From: UBA9619 sp964630665
GTDB taxonomy: Bacteria; Pseudomonadota; Gammaproteobacteria; Arenicellales; UBA868
Length of the DNA: 18,616 nt
Assembly: GCA_964630665.1 (NCBI GenBank)
Contig: CAZVVN010000062.1
Span: 1 to 18,616 of the forward strand
Reading direction: 5' to 3'
The notes under the pieces were generated by a model that saw nothing but the letters and a program-made list of their open reading frames with translations, ran no database searches and was not told where the DNA came from. Below, piece by piece: positions 1-7,583 of the stretch. How positions within the stretch are numbered: the first letter of the stretch is position 1; the number at the start of each line of letters is the position of its first letter. The position numbers and the translations under genes are program-made.

Positions 1-2
1 GC

Positions 3-548
3 TGGGGCAACATGGTCTCGGCCACCCCGAGTGGCGGCTGGCTTTCCAGCTCTCCCGTGATTCCAGGACTTGGTTTTCCACTGACGACACGCGGCCAGAT
101 GTTCTGGCTGGATGAGAATACGGCTGCTTCCCTTGCGCCGGGCAAGCGTCCAAGGACCACTCTGACACCGTCACTCGCGCTGCGCGATGGTGAACCCTAC
201 CTGGCATTCGGCACACCCGGGGGCGACCAGCAGGATCAGTGGTCGCTGCACGTGTTCCTGAAACACCTGCACTACGGCATGAACCTGCAGGAGGCGATCG
301 ATAGCCCTGATTTTCACAGCACTCATTTTCGAAGTTCGTTCTATCCGCGTGTCAGCAATCCCGGCCAGGTCATTGTCGAGGGGCGTCTGGACCCACAGAC
401 AGTCGAAGCGCTTCGGCAACGTGGGCACCAGATTGAGGTCGAGGCCGACTGGAGTCTGGGCCGGTGCTCAGCCGCAGCACGAGACGGTCGATTACTCCGC
501 GCGGCCGCCAATCCGCGGCAGATGCAGGGTTACGCCGTCGGCCGCTAG
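3..548 (+). CDS. ggt: Gamma-glutamyltransferase family protein, C-terminal part (5' end outside window)
   Basis: This is the last ~181 residues of a gamma-glutamyltransferase, an N-terminal-nucleophile enzyme normally exported to the periplasm that removes gamma-glutamyl groups from glutathione and related compounds. The reading frame is open from the first bases, so the gene starts upstream. Visible family features are the PGKRPRTTLTPS stretch (residues ~43-54 of the fragment), matching the PGKRPxSSMSPT region of the small subunit, a GTPGG glycine motif, and the NLQEAIDSPDFH block. The large subunit, the autoprocessing site and the catalytic threonine lie outside the window, so activity cannot be judged. 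The next gene begins 9 bp after the stop, so the two are probably cotranscribed. Family assignment is firm. Which subgroup it belongs to (true glutathione hydrolase or a cephalosporin-acylase-like member) is open. Confidence 0.9.
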   Translation, partial: WGNMVSATPSGGWLSSSPVIPGLGFPLTTRGQMFWLDENTAASLAPGKRPRTTLTPSLALRDGEPYLAFGTPGGDQQDQWSLHVFLKHLHYGMNLQEAIDSPDFHSTHFRSSFYPRVSNPGQVIVEGRLDPQTVEALRQRGHQIEVEADWSLGRCSAAARDGRLLRAAANPRQMQGYAVGR

Positions 549-557
549 AACCTGACC

Positions 558-1175
558 GTGCAGGCCAGGGTTACCTTCCCTTCCGGTTTTGCATCGCTGT
601 GGCATACCGCCAAGTCCGCAATACTGGTGCTGTTCGGCATGCTGTGGTGTTCGGCCGCCTGTGCAGCGGAGATCGAGCACATCGAAGTCAGGCAGGCCGA
701 TCTCTTCTACCATGTAGAGCTCACGGCCACCACAAACGTCAGTCGCGATTTGTTGTACTCGCTGATCACGGACTACCCGCGGTACACCGAATATTCCCCG
801 AGGATCATTCGCAGTGTACTTCAACCATTGCCAAACACCCCGGACGCCGTGCTCACGGTGATCGGCAGAGCGTGTATCTGGTGGCTGTGCCGGGACCTCG
901 TTAAGATATCGTGGGTCACTGAAACACCGCCCACCGGGGTTGAATTCGAGATCGTACCGGGTACTGGTGATTTCTCTGCCGGCCATGAAAAGCTGGTGTT
1001 CGTTGCTTCCGGCCCAGGCACGGTCCTGCACTATCAAGCGGATCTGAAAATAAAGTTCGCGTCCCGGGCCCCGGCCTTTATCGGGGTGTGGCTGATCCGA
1101 AAGTTCATCCGATCCGAGCTCGAGGACACCCTTGCCGGCATCGAGCGTGCCGCTGCACTTCGTTCGGCCGACTGA
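558..1175 (+). CDS. Exported SRPBCC (START/RatA/COQ10-like) domain protein
   Basis: A 205-residue protein with a GTG start 9 bp after the upstream stop. Residues ~18-37 form a hydrophobic signal segment ending in a plausible signal peptidase site (ACAA|EIEH). The rest looks like a polyketide-cyclase/START fold: the LLYSLITDYPRYTEYSPRI stretch (~66-84) matches the signature helix-turn of the COQ10/RatA group, and the C-terminal amphipathic helix (~178-202) fits the lid helix of that fold. Such domains bind lipids or other hydrophobic ligands in a cavity. RatA and COQ10 themselves act inside cells or mitochondria, so an exported version implies a different, periplasmic ligand role; this part is inference. 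An internal ATG at 639 would remove most of the signal peptide, so I prefer the GTG. Confidence 0.72.
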   Translation: MQARVTFPSGFASLWHTAKSAILVLFGMLWCSAACAAEIEHIEVRQADLFYHVELTATTNVSRDLLYSLITDYPRYTEYSPRIIRSVLQPLPNTPDAVLTVIGRACIWWLCRDLVKISWVTETPPTGVEFEIVPGTGDFSAGHEKLVFVASGPGTVLHYQADLKIKFASRAPAFIGVWLIRKFIRSELEDTLAGIERAAALRSAD

Positions 1176-1176
1176 C

Positions 1177-1195
1177 ATCCAGCTTGGGTCTGGAT
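1177..1195. repeat. Short inverted repeat between convergent genes
   Basis: ATCCAG and CTGGAT arms, 6 bp each, flank a 7-nt loop directly after the SRPBCC gene stop and before the SelO gene end on the other strand. There is no T-tract on either side, so it is at best a weak or factor-dependent transcription end. The rest of the 68-bp gap shows nothing else. Confidence 0.3.
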
Positions 1196-1243
1196 CGTCG
1201 TTACCAGGCAATCGCCGAGCTGGATAGCTTCAAGCCGGCAGTT

Positions 1244-2728
1244 TCAAGTACCGCAAAATGTCTGCTGAACCACCTCATCCGGTTGCGGCGGCGTCGCATA
1301 ACGCTCGGACCCGGGTTGGTCGTCATAAGGTCTGGCGAGCACACTCAGAAGCTTTTCGAAAGGGGCCAGGTCGTTGTCATCTTCTGCTGCTCGGATCACT
1401 TCCTCCACACGGTGGTTGCGCGGTATAAACACAGGGTTGGCCTGGCACATATCCGCTTCTCGTTCACTGTCAGAACGGTTGTCCGCTAACAAGCGCCGAC
1501 GCCAGTGCACAGCCCATTGGTCAAATGCTTCTGGGTTCTCGAACAAGCCACGAACCGGACCGTCGTGCTGCGAGTCTTGGGTCGCCACATCGCACATTCG
1601 CCGGAAAGTCAGCGTGAAGTCCGCATGGTTTTCCGCCATACGGTCCAGCAGCGTCTGCGCCAGGTCACTGTCGCCGGACTGCGAGTCACTGAACCCGAGC
1701 TTGCGCTGTAGCCCATCGCCATAGTGCGCCTCGAAACGGGCCTGGAACGTATTGATGACTCCGGTAGCCGCGGCAGCGGCTGCATCGGGGTCGTCATCCA
1801 GCAACGGTAACAGAGCCTGGGCAAATCCTGCCAGGTTCCAGTGCACGATCGGAGGCTGATTGCGATAAGCGTAACGACCCATGTGGTCGATCGAGCTGTA
1901 AACCGTCTCAGGATGAAAAGTGTCCATGAATGCACATGGGCCATAGTCGATGGTCTCACCGGCGATAGAGGTGTTGTCGGTGTTCATCACACCGTGGATA
2001 AACCCGACCAGCTGCCAGTGCGCCACCAGCGATGCCTGACGATCGATCACCACATCCAGCAAGGCCAGGTAAGGCTGGTCGCTTTCAGCTGCCGACGGGT
2101 AGTGCCGGGCAATGACATGATCAGCAAGCAGACGCAGTGCCTCGACATCGCGCTGCGCGGCGAAGAACTGGAACGTACCCACACGCACATGACTTTTGGC
2201 GACCCGGACCAGTACAGCACCCGGCAGATGCGATTCACGCATGATCTGCTCACCTGTAAGCAGCGCCGCCAGTGATCGGGTCGTTGGTACACCCAGCGCG
2301 GCCATGGCTTCGCTGACGATGTACTCGCGCAGCACCGGACCCAGCACCGCCCTGCCATCTCCCATTCTGGAGAAAGGGGTGCGACCCGCACCTTTGAGTT
2401 GAAGGTCGCGGCGAACACCATCGCGGTCGATCAACTCTCCGAGCAGAATCGCGCGGCCGTCACCAAGTTGCGGCACCCAGGTGCCGAACTGGAAGCCCGC
2501 GTAGGCCATGGCAAGCGGTTCGGCACCTTCCGGCACCCGGTTACCGGCCAGAGTCTCAATACCTTCCGGAGAGCAGAGTCGTTCTACCTCCAGGCCCAGA
2601 TGCCGGGCCAGTGGCTCGTTCAACCGAACCAATTGTGGCCCTGCTACTGGCGTTGGTGGCAGCCTGGCATAGAAACGCTCAGGAAGCTGGGCGTAGCTGT
2701 TGTCGAACTGAAAAAGGTCGGCATTCAT
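1244..2728 (-). CDS. selO: SelO/YdiU protein adenylyltransferase
   Basis: A full-length (494 aa) SelO family protein, a pseudokinase-fold enzyme known to transfer AMP from ATP to Ser, Thr or Tyr of target proteins and linked to redox stress responses. Visible motifs are AGFQFG (77-82), QLGDGRA (87-93), LKGAGRTPFSRMGDGRA (111-127) holding the nucleotide-binding lysine K112, GVMNTDN (246-252), and DYGPCAFMD (261-269). D251/N252 and D261 correspond to the family's catalytic and metal-binding positions. The C-terminus ends in QTFCGT, keeping the near-terminal cysteine where animal SelO has selenocysteine. Length matches E. coli YdiU. It is transcribed away from the N-formylglutamate amidohydrolase gene; no strong ribosome binding site is visible before the ATG. 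It appears intact and monocistronic. Confidence 0.96.
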   Translation of the reverse strand: MNADLFQFDNSYAQLPERFYARLPPTPVAGPQLVRLNEPLARHLGLEVERLCSPEGIETLAGNRVPEGAEPLAMAYAGFQFGTWVPQLGDGRAILLGELIDRDGVRRDLQLKGAGRTPFSRMGDGRAVLGPVLREYIVSEAMAALGVPTTRSLAALLTGEQIMRESHLPGAVLVRVAKSHVRVGTFQFFAAQRDVEALRLLADHVIARHYPSAAESDQPYLALLDVVIDRQASLVAHWQLVGFIHGVMNTDNTSIAGETIDYGPCAFMDTFHPETVYSSIDHMGRYAYRNQPPIVHWNLAGFAQALLPLLDDDPDAAAAAATGVINTFQARFEAHYGDGLQRKLGFSDSQSGDSDLAQTLLDRMAENHADFTLTFRRMCDVATQDSQHDGPVRGLFENPEAFDQWAVHWRRRLLADNRSDSEREADMCQANPVFIPRNHRVEEVIRAAEDDNDLAPFEKLLSVLARPYDDQPGSERYATPPQPDEVVQQTFCGT

Positions 2729-2837
2729 TGGGTCGGGACATCTTTTCAGCCCTCGCTACCGAACGCAACCCTGGCAAAGTTACGGATATAGCAGTAGCCC
2801 TACGATGTTCCTATTAAAACAGTCTTAGTCATCCTGA

Positions 2838-2843
2838 TATAGT
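2838..2843 (+). promoter_or_regulatory. Possible -10 element for the amidohydrolase gene
   Basis: TATAGT lies about 35 bp before the GTG start in the 148-bp divergent region shared with selO. Only a weak AT-rich -35 candidate (TTAAAA at 2814-2819, 18-bp spacer) precedes it. No operator-like repeat was recognised here. Confidence 0.3.
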
Positions 2844-2876
2844 GTCGCCACCATCGGCCCGTGTTGCGGGTCAAAT

Positions 2877-3821
2877 GTGTTCATTCGGGTGACCAGCTTG
2901 GATCAGCCAACATCGGAGGTGGTCCGGGTTCGGGGAGCAGAGTCCCAGGTTCTGCCGCTGGTCCTTGATTCCCCCCACAGCGGCACTGACTATCCCCAGG
3001 ATTTTGATCACCAGGCTGAGCCAGCGAAGCTGCGCTCGGCTGAAGACACCCACGTTCACGAGCTCTTTGAAGGCGTACTGGACCAGGGTGCTATCCTGGT
3101 CGATGCGCTTTTCCCTCGCAGCTACATCGACCCGAACCGGGCAAAGACCGATTTTCTACCAGCCGACCTGGCCGCGGGCGATGCGATAGAACTGCCCTTT
3201 GCGCTGGCGCCTACGGTCAAGAGCGAACTGGGGATCGGTCTGGTCTGGATGCGGGTACCGCCGGACGGCGAGCCGATGTATCCACGGCTTCTGACCGCGG
3301 CAACCCTGTTACAACGCCTGACCGCTTATCACCAACCCTACCATGACGCACTGCGCCGCTGTCTGGACCAGACCCATCTGACGTTCGGCCGGGTCTTTCA
3401 TATCAATTGCCATTCCATGGCGAACAAAGCATCAGCCATGTCAGCACAGCCCAGGGGCACTCCGCGCCCCGATTTCGTCATCGGTGATCGCGATGGAACC
3501 AGCTGTGACCCGGCGCTGACCCAAGCGCTCTACCAGGCCCTGACCGGTGAAGGCTTCCAGGTCACGGTAAACGATCCCTACAAGGGCGCAGAGCTGATTC
3601 AGGCCTGGAGCAATCCTGCCAATCTACGGCACTCGATCCAATTGGAGATCAATCGTTCTCTTTACATGGACGAGGCCAGCCGGGAAAAAAACGCGAATTT
3701 CAGGGCACTCCAGGATAGCCTGACGCAAACGATCAAAGTGCTTACAGTGATTATGGGCGAGGCCGGAGAACCCGCCGACACCGTGAGAAGCCTGGCCGAT
3801 CGCGCAGAGTCCGGAACATAG
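2877..3821 (+). CDS. N-formylglutamate amidohydrolase family protein
   Basis: A 314-residue member of the N-formylglutamate deformylase family (HutG type). These zinc hydrolases split N-formylglutamate into formate and glutamate at the end of the five-step histidine pathway. Conserved blocks are DSPHSG (31-36), DPNR (85-88), NCHSM (177-181, likely metal-binding His), DPYKG (233-237) and QLEINRSLYMDE (255-266). The GTG start at 2877 gives a normal length, but the upstream ribosome site is weak and a later GTG (2889 or nearby) is possible. No hutH, hutU, hutI or hutF is nearby, so histidine use is not shown; related members act on other N-formyl or N-acyl amino acids. Family assignment is firm, substrate open. 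Confidence 0.92.
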   Translation: MFIRVTSLDQPTSEVVRVRGAESQVLPLVLDSPHSGTDYPQDFDHQAEPAKLRSAEDTHVHELFEGVLDQGAILVDALFPRSYIDPNRAKTDFLPADLAAGDAIELPFALAPTVKSELGIGLVWMRVPPDGEPMYPRLLTAATLLQRLTAYHQPYHDALRRCLDQTHLTFGRVFHINCHSMANKASAMSAQPRGTPRPDFVIGDRDGTSCDPALTQALYQALTGEGFQVTVNDPYKGAELIQAWSNPANLRHSIQLEINRSLYMDEASREKNANFRALQDSLTQTIKVLTVIMGEAGEPADTVRSLADRAESGT

Positions 3822-3834
3822 TGTGGTTGTGGTC

Positions 3835-3852
3835 CCGGCGCTCCTGCGCCGG
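3835..3852 (+). terminator. GC-rich hairpin after the amidohydrolase gene
   Basis: CCGGCGC and GCGCCGG form a perfect 7-bp stem with a TCCT loop, 14 bp after the stop codon. It lacks a following T-run, so it may end or protect the transcript rather than act as a strong intrinsic terminator. Confidence 0.4.
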
Positions 3853-3882
3853 TCCAGCCGGATTACGGCGAGGTTTAACCGC

Positions 3883-3888
3883 TATACT
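3883..3888 (+). promoter_or_regulatory. Possible -10 element for the nucleoside phosphorylase gene
   Basis: TATACT sits ~70 bp before the ATG, downstream of the GC hairpin. No good -35 box lies at the standard distance. A GAGG ribosome site (in aagaggcaac, near 3943-3952) precedes the ATG at 3958. Confidence 0.3.
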
Positions 3889-3957
3889 GACAACTGAAAA
3901 CACCGCTGCAAGCCGCATGGCTACGAACTGACCCGAGGTGGCCAAGAGGCAACTTGA

Positions 3958-4716
3958 ATGACCATACAATATCATCTCCAGTTGAAACAGGGCGATGTCG
4001 GGCGCTACGTACTGCTTCCCGGTGACCCTGGCCGCTGCGAAAAGATCGCTCAGTTTTTCGATGATCCGAAACTGATCGCGCAGAACCGTGAATACGTCAC
4101 CTACACCGGAACGCTTCTGGGCGAACGGGTGTCGGTCACCTCCACCGGCATCGGCTGCCCCTCGACTGCCATTGCCATGGAAGAGTTGATCAGGATCGGG
4201 GCCGACACCTTTATTCGGGTCGGTACCTCCGGTGGCATTCAACCGGGTACCAAGACCGGCGACATTGCGATCGTCAGCGCAGCCATCCGGGACGAGGGCA
4301 CCACCCGTCAGTATCTGCCGATTGAGTATCCTGCCGTGGCCGACCCGGACGTTGTGATAGCTCTTCGGCAGGCAGCATTGAAACTGGGCCTGACCTTCAG
4401 AGTAGGGGTCTCTCATTCCAAGGACTCTTTCTACGGTGAAGTGGAACCGGAGCGACAGCCGCTGTCCACGGAACTGACGCAGCGCTGGCGGGCATGGGAG
4501 GCAGGTGGGGCGATCTGCTCGGAAATGGAAGCCGCTGCGATCTTTATCATCGCCAGCATTCACCGCAAACGGGCCGGCGGTGTCATGACGATGATGGGCA
4601 AAGACCAGGGCGTGCCGAACGATCCCGAAGGGGTGGCGGGACTCCACGGCGACAATGCCATTCGTGCAGCGATCGAGGGTGTCAGGCACCTGATCGGGCA
4701 GGCGTCAGTTCAGTAG
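3958..4716 (+). CDS. udp: Uridine phosphorylase-like nucleoside phosphorylase
   Basis: At 252 aa this matches the usual uridine phosphorylase length (E. coli Udp 253 aa). It should cleave uridine (or a related nucleoside) with phosphate to base and ribose-1-phosphate for pyrimidine salvage in the cytoplasm. The phosphate site is visible as GDPGR (22-26) and RVGTSGG (87-93). The ribose-binding SEMEAA motif is at 188-193 (E189, M190, E191). The base-specificity loop reads DSFYGEVEPERQP (156-168); E. coli Udp has a Gln-Glu-Arg triad here for uracil, and the Gln is not clearly kept, so substrate preference could differ. A GAGG ribosome site precedes the ATG. The 3' end overlaps the convergent small monooxygenase-fold gene by 12 bp. 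Confidence 0.9.
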   Translation: MTIQYHLQLKQGDVGRYVLLPGDPGRCEKIAQFFDDPKLIAQNREYVTYTGTLLGERVSVTSTGIGCPSTAIAMEELIRIGADTFIRVGTSGGIQPGTKTGDIAIVSAAIRDEGTTRQYLPIEYPAVADPDVVIALRQAALKLGLTFRVGVSHSKDSFYGEVEPERQPLSTELTQRWRAWEAGGAICSEMEAAAIFIIASIHRKRAGGVMTMMGKDQGVPNDPEGVAGLHGDNAIRAAIEGVRHLIGQASVQ

Positions 4717-5025
4717 CTGACCCTTCGGTACCGAGTCGATTTCCCGGCCAGCCATCCAACGCCCCTGGAACTGAAAATTCTCCTCTTCCATTTTCTCAAA
4801 GAATTCCCTCGGATCATTCCCTTCGATATGCGCCTTGTGGGCTTCGGCATCCCTAAATATCTGGGTATAAAGAAACACGTTGGGCTGATCCGCCGGCCGG
4901 CAGACCAGAAACTGCTCCATACCGGGTTGGTTGGCGAGACAGTTGTACCGGTATTCATTGATCAACAACTCGATCCGGTCGAGATCTCCCTCGACCACTG
5001 CGGTCACATGCACGATATAACTCAT
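4705..5025 (-). CDS. Antibiotic biosynthesis monooxygenase (ABM) fold protein, YgiN-like
   Basis: A 106-residue single-domain protein of the dimeric alpha/beta-barrel (ABM) family, which includes quinol monooxygenases such as YgiN and many proteins of unknown substrate. The pattern is typical: an N-terminal strand (IVHVTAVV), a helix (DLDRIELLINEYRYNCLAN), a strand with QFLVCR, then FLYTQIFRDAEAHKAHIEG followed by the helix that packs against the partner subunit. No cofactor motif is expected in this family. It is cytoplasmic, with no signal peptide. It lies alone on the minus strand, convergent with the phosphorylase gene and divergent from the transporter operon. Function is unassigned beyond fold. 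Confidence 0.85.
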   Translation of the reverse strand: MSYIVHVTAVVEGDLDRIELLINEYRYNCLANQPGMEQFLVCRPADQPNVFLYTQIFRDAEAHKAHIEGNDPREFFEKMEEENFQFQGRWMAGREIDSVPKGQLLN

Positions 5026-5095
5026 CTAATGACTGAATCCCGGCGTTCTACAACGCTGTAAAACGTAATCTAACAAAAAACCGACTGTTCGTTTG

Positions 5096-5107
5096 GCGCA
5101 ATTGCGC
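5096..5107. repeat. 12-bp perfect palindrome in the divergent region
   Basis: GCGCAATTGCGC is a perfect palindrome in the 281-bp gap between the ABM gene and the binding-protein gene, the longest gene-free stretch of the window. It could be an operator or chance. The rest of the gap is AT-rich near its right end (a TATGAT at 5228-5233 is a weak -10 candidate) and shows no other clear element. Confidence 0.25.
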
Positions 5108-5290
5108 GGGCCGTGTGCAGCCGGGCCCGAACGTCCGGCCAGCAGCTGTCGTTGAACGAAATTCACACTTGTTTACGGGCCGCTTGGGTAATCGCGGGAA
5201 ATAAGATCTTTTCCATGTCCTCTGATTTATGATATATCAAAATAAGGTACCAACGGGTGCTCCAAAACCTGCCGAATCTACAATACCCCT

Positions 5291-5300
5291 GAGGAGGAGG
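5291..5300 (+). promoter_or_regulatory. Strong ribosome binding site that fixes the binding-protein start
   Basis: GAGGAGGAGG ends 6 nt before the ATG at 5307. It shows that translation starts there rather than at the in-frame ATG at 5229, which would add 26 residues before the signal peptide. Confidence 0.85.
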
Positions 5301-5306
5301 AATCTG

Positions 5307-6362
5307 ATGAAAACAAATATTAAATCGTTTGCCCGGACTGCAATCGTGTCGATCACGCTCTCCGCTGCCGCTCTGCTGTCAACGACAGCTTATTCTGCCG
5401 GCAAACTGAACGTCTACAACTGGGGAGACTATATCAATCCAGAAGTACTTACCCGCTTCTCAGAAGAATTCGACGTCGAGGTGACATTGGACACGTATGC
5501 CAGTAACGAGGAAATGCTGGCCAAGATTCAGGCTGGTGCGACTGGTTACGACATCATTTTTCCGTCCGTTCACATGCACGACATCATGCACAAACTCGGC
5601 CTGTTGGAAAAAACGGATATTTACAAGCACCCTGATTTCAAGAACATCGATCCGCAAGCGCTGCGGGCGAAAACAGACCCCAAGGGCGAGTACTGCCTGC
5701 CTTATGCGTGGGGTTCGGTGGGCATCCTCTACAACAAAGAGAAAGTGCAGGATATCAAGTCCTGGGCCGATTTCTTCGCGATACCTGAAAAAACCGGCGA
5801 GAAAATCATCGTACTCGATGACATGAGGGAAACAATAGGGGTTGGTCTGATCGTCAATGGCAAGTCGGTCAACTCACGCAGCAAGGAAGACCTTAAGCTG
5901 GCCAGGGATTTCCTGTTGGAACAGAAGCCCAAAATCTCAGCTTTCTCCTATGAGAGTCCGCCACTGGTAATGGCTGGAGATGTGGCAGCCGCACACATGT
6001 TCGTCGGTGTCATGTTTCTCGTAATGCAAGATCCAGAGAAGCTCGGATTCGTTATTCCAGAAGAAGGTGCGACGATGTACCAGGAAGATATCTGCGTACT
6101 CAAGAGTGCCCCGAACAAAGGAAATGCAAAGAAATTTCTGGAATTCTATCTTCGCCCCGAAAATCCCGCTCTCAATGTGCAGCAGCAGATGAACGGCACC
6201 CCCAATATACCGGCCATTGCCCTGCTTCCTGATGAGCTCAAAAACAACAAAATCATCAATCCACCAGCGGATGTGATGAGCCGGCTCCAGATTTTTGAGG
6301 ATCTTGGCGCTGATCTGAAACTGTACGACCGGATCTGGACCAAGGTCCGGACCGCCCAGTAA
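5307..6362 (+). CDS. Periplasmic polyamine-type solute-binding protein (PotD/PotF family)
   Basis: A 351-residue binding protein of the spermidine/putrescine family, delivering ligand to the ABC importer encoded just downstream. Residues 1-30 are a signal peptide (MKTNIKSFAR, hydrophobic core, cleavage near AYS|AGK). The mature start KLNVYNWGDYI (33-43) is the family hallmark. Compared by eye with E. coli PotD, the acidic ligand contacts appear kept (D172 and E175 in LDDMRE). Parts of the aromatic cage differ: the tyrosine after the PS motif is not kept (PSVHM, 86-90), and the WMD site reads YQE (258-260). The ligand may therefore be a polyamine or another small cation or amine. A hairpin terminator follows, as often seen after binding-protein genes that must be made in excess over the membrane subunits. 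Confidence 0.92.
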   Translation: MKTNIKSFARTAIVSITLSAAALLSTTAYSAGKLNVYNWGDYINPEVLTRFSEEFDVEVTLDTYASNEEMLAKIQAGATGYDIIFPSVHMHDIMHKLGLLEKTDIYKHPDFKNIDPQALRAKTDPKGEYCLPYAWGSVGILYNKEKVQDIKSWADFFAIPEKTGEKIIVLDDMRETIGVGLIVNGKSVNSRSKEDLKLARDFLLEQKPKISAFSYESPPLVMAGDVAAAHMFVGVMFLVMQDPEKLGFVIPEEGATMYQEDICVLKSAPNKGNAKKFLEFYLRPENPALNVQQQMNGTPNIPAIALLPDELKNNKIINPPADVMSRLQIFEDLGADLKLYDRIWTKVRTAQ

Positions 6363-6378
6363 CCTCGACAACTCAAGC

Positions 6379-6406
6379 AAGGCCCGGTGCCCCCGCACCG
6401 GGCCTT
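6379..6406 (+). terminator. Intrinsic terminator between binding-protein and ATPase genes
   Basis: A 12-bp perfect stem (AAGGCCCGGTGC / GCACCGGGCCTT) with a CCCC loop is followed by TTTATT. It lies 16 bp after the binding-protein stop and 35 bp before the ATPase start. It probably lets most transcripts end after the binding protein, with partial read-through into the rest of the operon. Confidence 0.88.
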
Positions 6407-6441
6407 TATTGACTTCTGTAACCTACTCCCGGCACTGACGG

Positions 6442-7578
6442 ATGGTTGCTCGTTCTGCCATTACTGATTTCGTTGAGGTACGCAACGCCTCAAAAGCCTT
6501 CGATACACCCGAGGGTGGTACGGTTCAGGCACTGGACCAGGTCTCGCTCAGTGTCCGCGATAACGAATTTCTGACCCTGCTCGGACCCTCAGGTTGCGGA
6601 AAAACGACCCTGCTGAGAACTATCAGTGGTTTTGAACAACTCGACGAGGGCGAGATTCTGATCGACGGTCAGTTCGTCTCGAATGTTCCGCCGAATCACA
6701 GGCCCGTCAACACGGTTTTTCAGAACTACGCACTGTTTCCACACATGAGTGTTGACCACAACGTCGGTTACAGCCTCGACGTTGCCGCCGTCGAGAAAAA
6801 GGACCGAGACCGCCGGGTCGCGAAAGCGCTGGAAGTCGTCGGCCTTTCCGGACTCTCCCAACGTCGGCCTAAACAGCTTTCCGGCGGCCAGCAGCAACGA
6901 GTCGCCCTGGCGCGGGCCATCATCAGTCAGCCAAAGTTACTCCTTCTCGATGAGCCCTTGTCAGCGCTCGACCGCAACCTGCGCCAGTCGATGCGGCTGG
7001 AACTCAAAAACCTCCAGCACGAGCTTGGTATCTCGTTCATCTTCGTCACCCATGACCAGGAGGAAGCGTTGACCATGTCGAACAGGATCGTAGTGATGGA
7101 CGAGGGCCGAATTCAGCAGGTCGGCACGCCGACAGAAGTCTACGATCATCCTGACAATTCGTTCGTGGCACATTTCCTGGGGGAGAGCAACCTACTGCCG
7201 GGGCAAGTGCATTCCCAGGATCATTCAGGAACACGGATCAAAACCGATTCCGGCCTGATCATTACTGTCAGACACTGCGATGCCCGCGTTGGAAGCCGGG
7301 TCACCGTCATGATTCGACCCGAACACCTGCAACTCGCTGCGACCCCCAGCTCTGCCACTTCGAGCAAAGACCACCCTGCCCTGCAGATCAGTGGCACGCT
7401 GCAGCAGACCATGTTCGTCGGCAGCGATTTTCAGCTGATCTTCGAGTTGAGTGGTGGAGGCATCATGAGAGCCTCGGTCCGTGATACCGAACGAGCCTCT
7501 ATTTCTGCTCTGGTTGATGGCCAGGATATTAAATTTACTTACTCGCCATTGACGCCACACGTCATCTGCGAGCCGTAG
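6442..7578 (+). CDS. potA: Polyamine-type ABC transporter ATP-binding protein
   Basis: The 378-aa ATPase subunit of the Pot-type importer, driving uptake on the cytoplasmic side of the inner membrane. All nucleotide-binding motifs are intact: Walker A GPSGCGKT (48-55), Q-loop Q94, signature LSGGQQQRV (146-154), Walker B LLLLDEP (166-172) and the switch histidine H204 (FVTHDQEEAL). Residues ~250-378 form the C-terminal TOBE-type regulatory region typical of PotA and other carbohydrate/polyamine-type ATPases; it includes VMIRPEHLQL. The ATG at 6442 has only a weak ribosome site. The first permease gene follows within 6 bp. The assignment as PotA-like is firm; the exact substrate depends on the binding protein. 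Confidence 0.94.
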   Translation: MVARSAITDFVEVRNASKAFDTPEGGTVQALDQVSLSVRDNEFLTLLGPSGCGKTTLLRTISGFEQLDEGEILIDGQFVSNVPPNHRPVNTVFQNYALFPHMSVDHNVGYSLDVAAVEKKDRDRRVAKALEVVGLSGLSQRRPKQLSGGQQQRVALARAIISQPKLLLLDEPLSALDRNLRQSMRLELKNLQHELGISFIFVTHDQEEALTMSNRIVVMDEGRIQQVGTPTEVYDHPDNSFVAHFLGESNLLPGQVHSQDHSGTRIKTDSGLIITVRHCDARVGSRVTVMIRPEHLQLAATPSSATSSKDHPALQISGTLQQTMFVGSDFQLIFELSGGGIMRASVRDTERASISALVDGQDIKFTYSPLTPHVICEP

Positions 7579-7583
7579 CTGCC

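Noticed and set aside
492..1211. 239-residue open frame on the minus strand opposite the SRPBCC gene
   Set aside because: It is a shadow of the plus-strand gene, whose protein has a clear family pattern and signal peptide; the minus frame has no recognisable domain or ribosome site.
3751..4689. 312-residue minus-strand open frame opposite the nucleoside phosphorylase gene
   Set aside because: The plus strand encodes an obvious full-length phosphorylase. The minus frame shows no domain and low-complexity composition typical of antisense of a GC-rich gene.
5043..5056. Small hairpin GCGTT-CTAC-AACGC just upstream of the ABM gene
   Set aside because: A 5-bp stem without a T-tract; too short to call a terminator or operator.
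5229..5306. 26-residue N-terminal extension of the binding protein from ATG 5229
   Set aside because: The strong GAGGAGGAGG ribosome site and a standard signal peptide start both point to ATG 5307.
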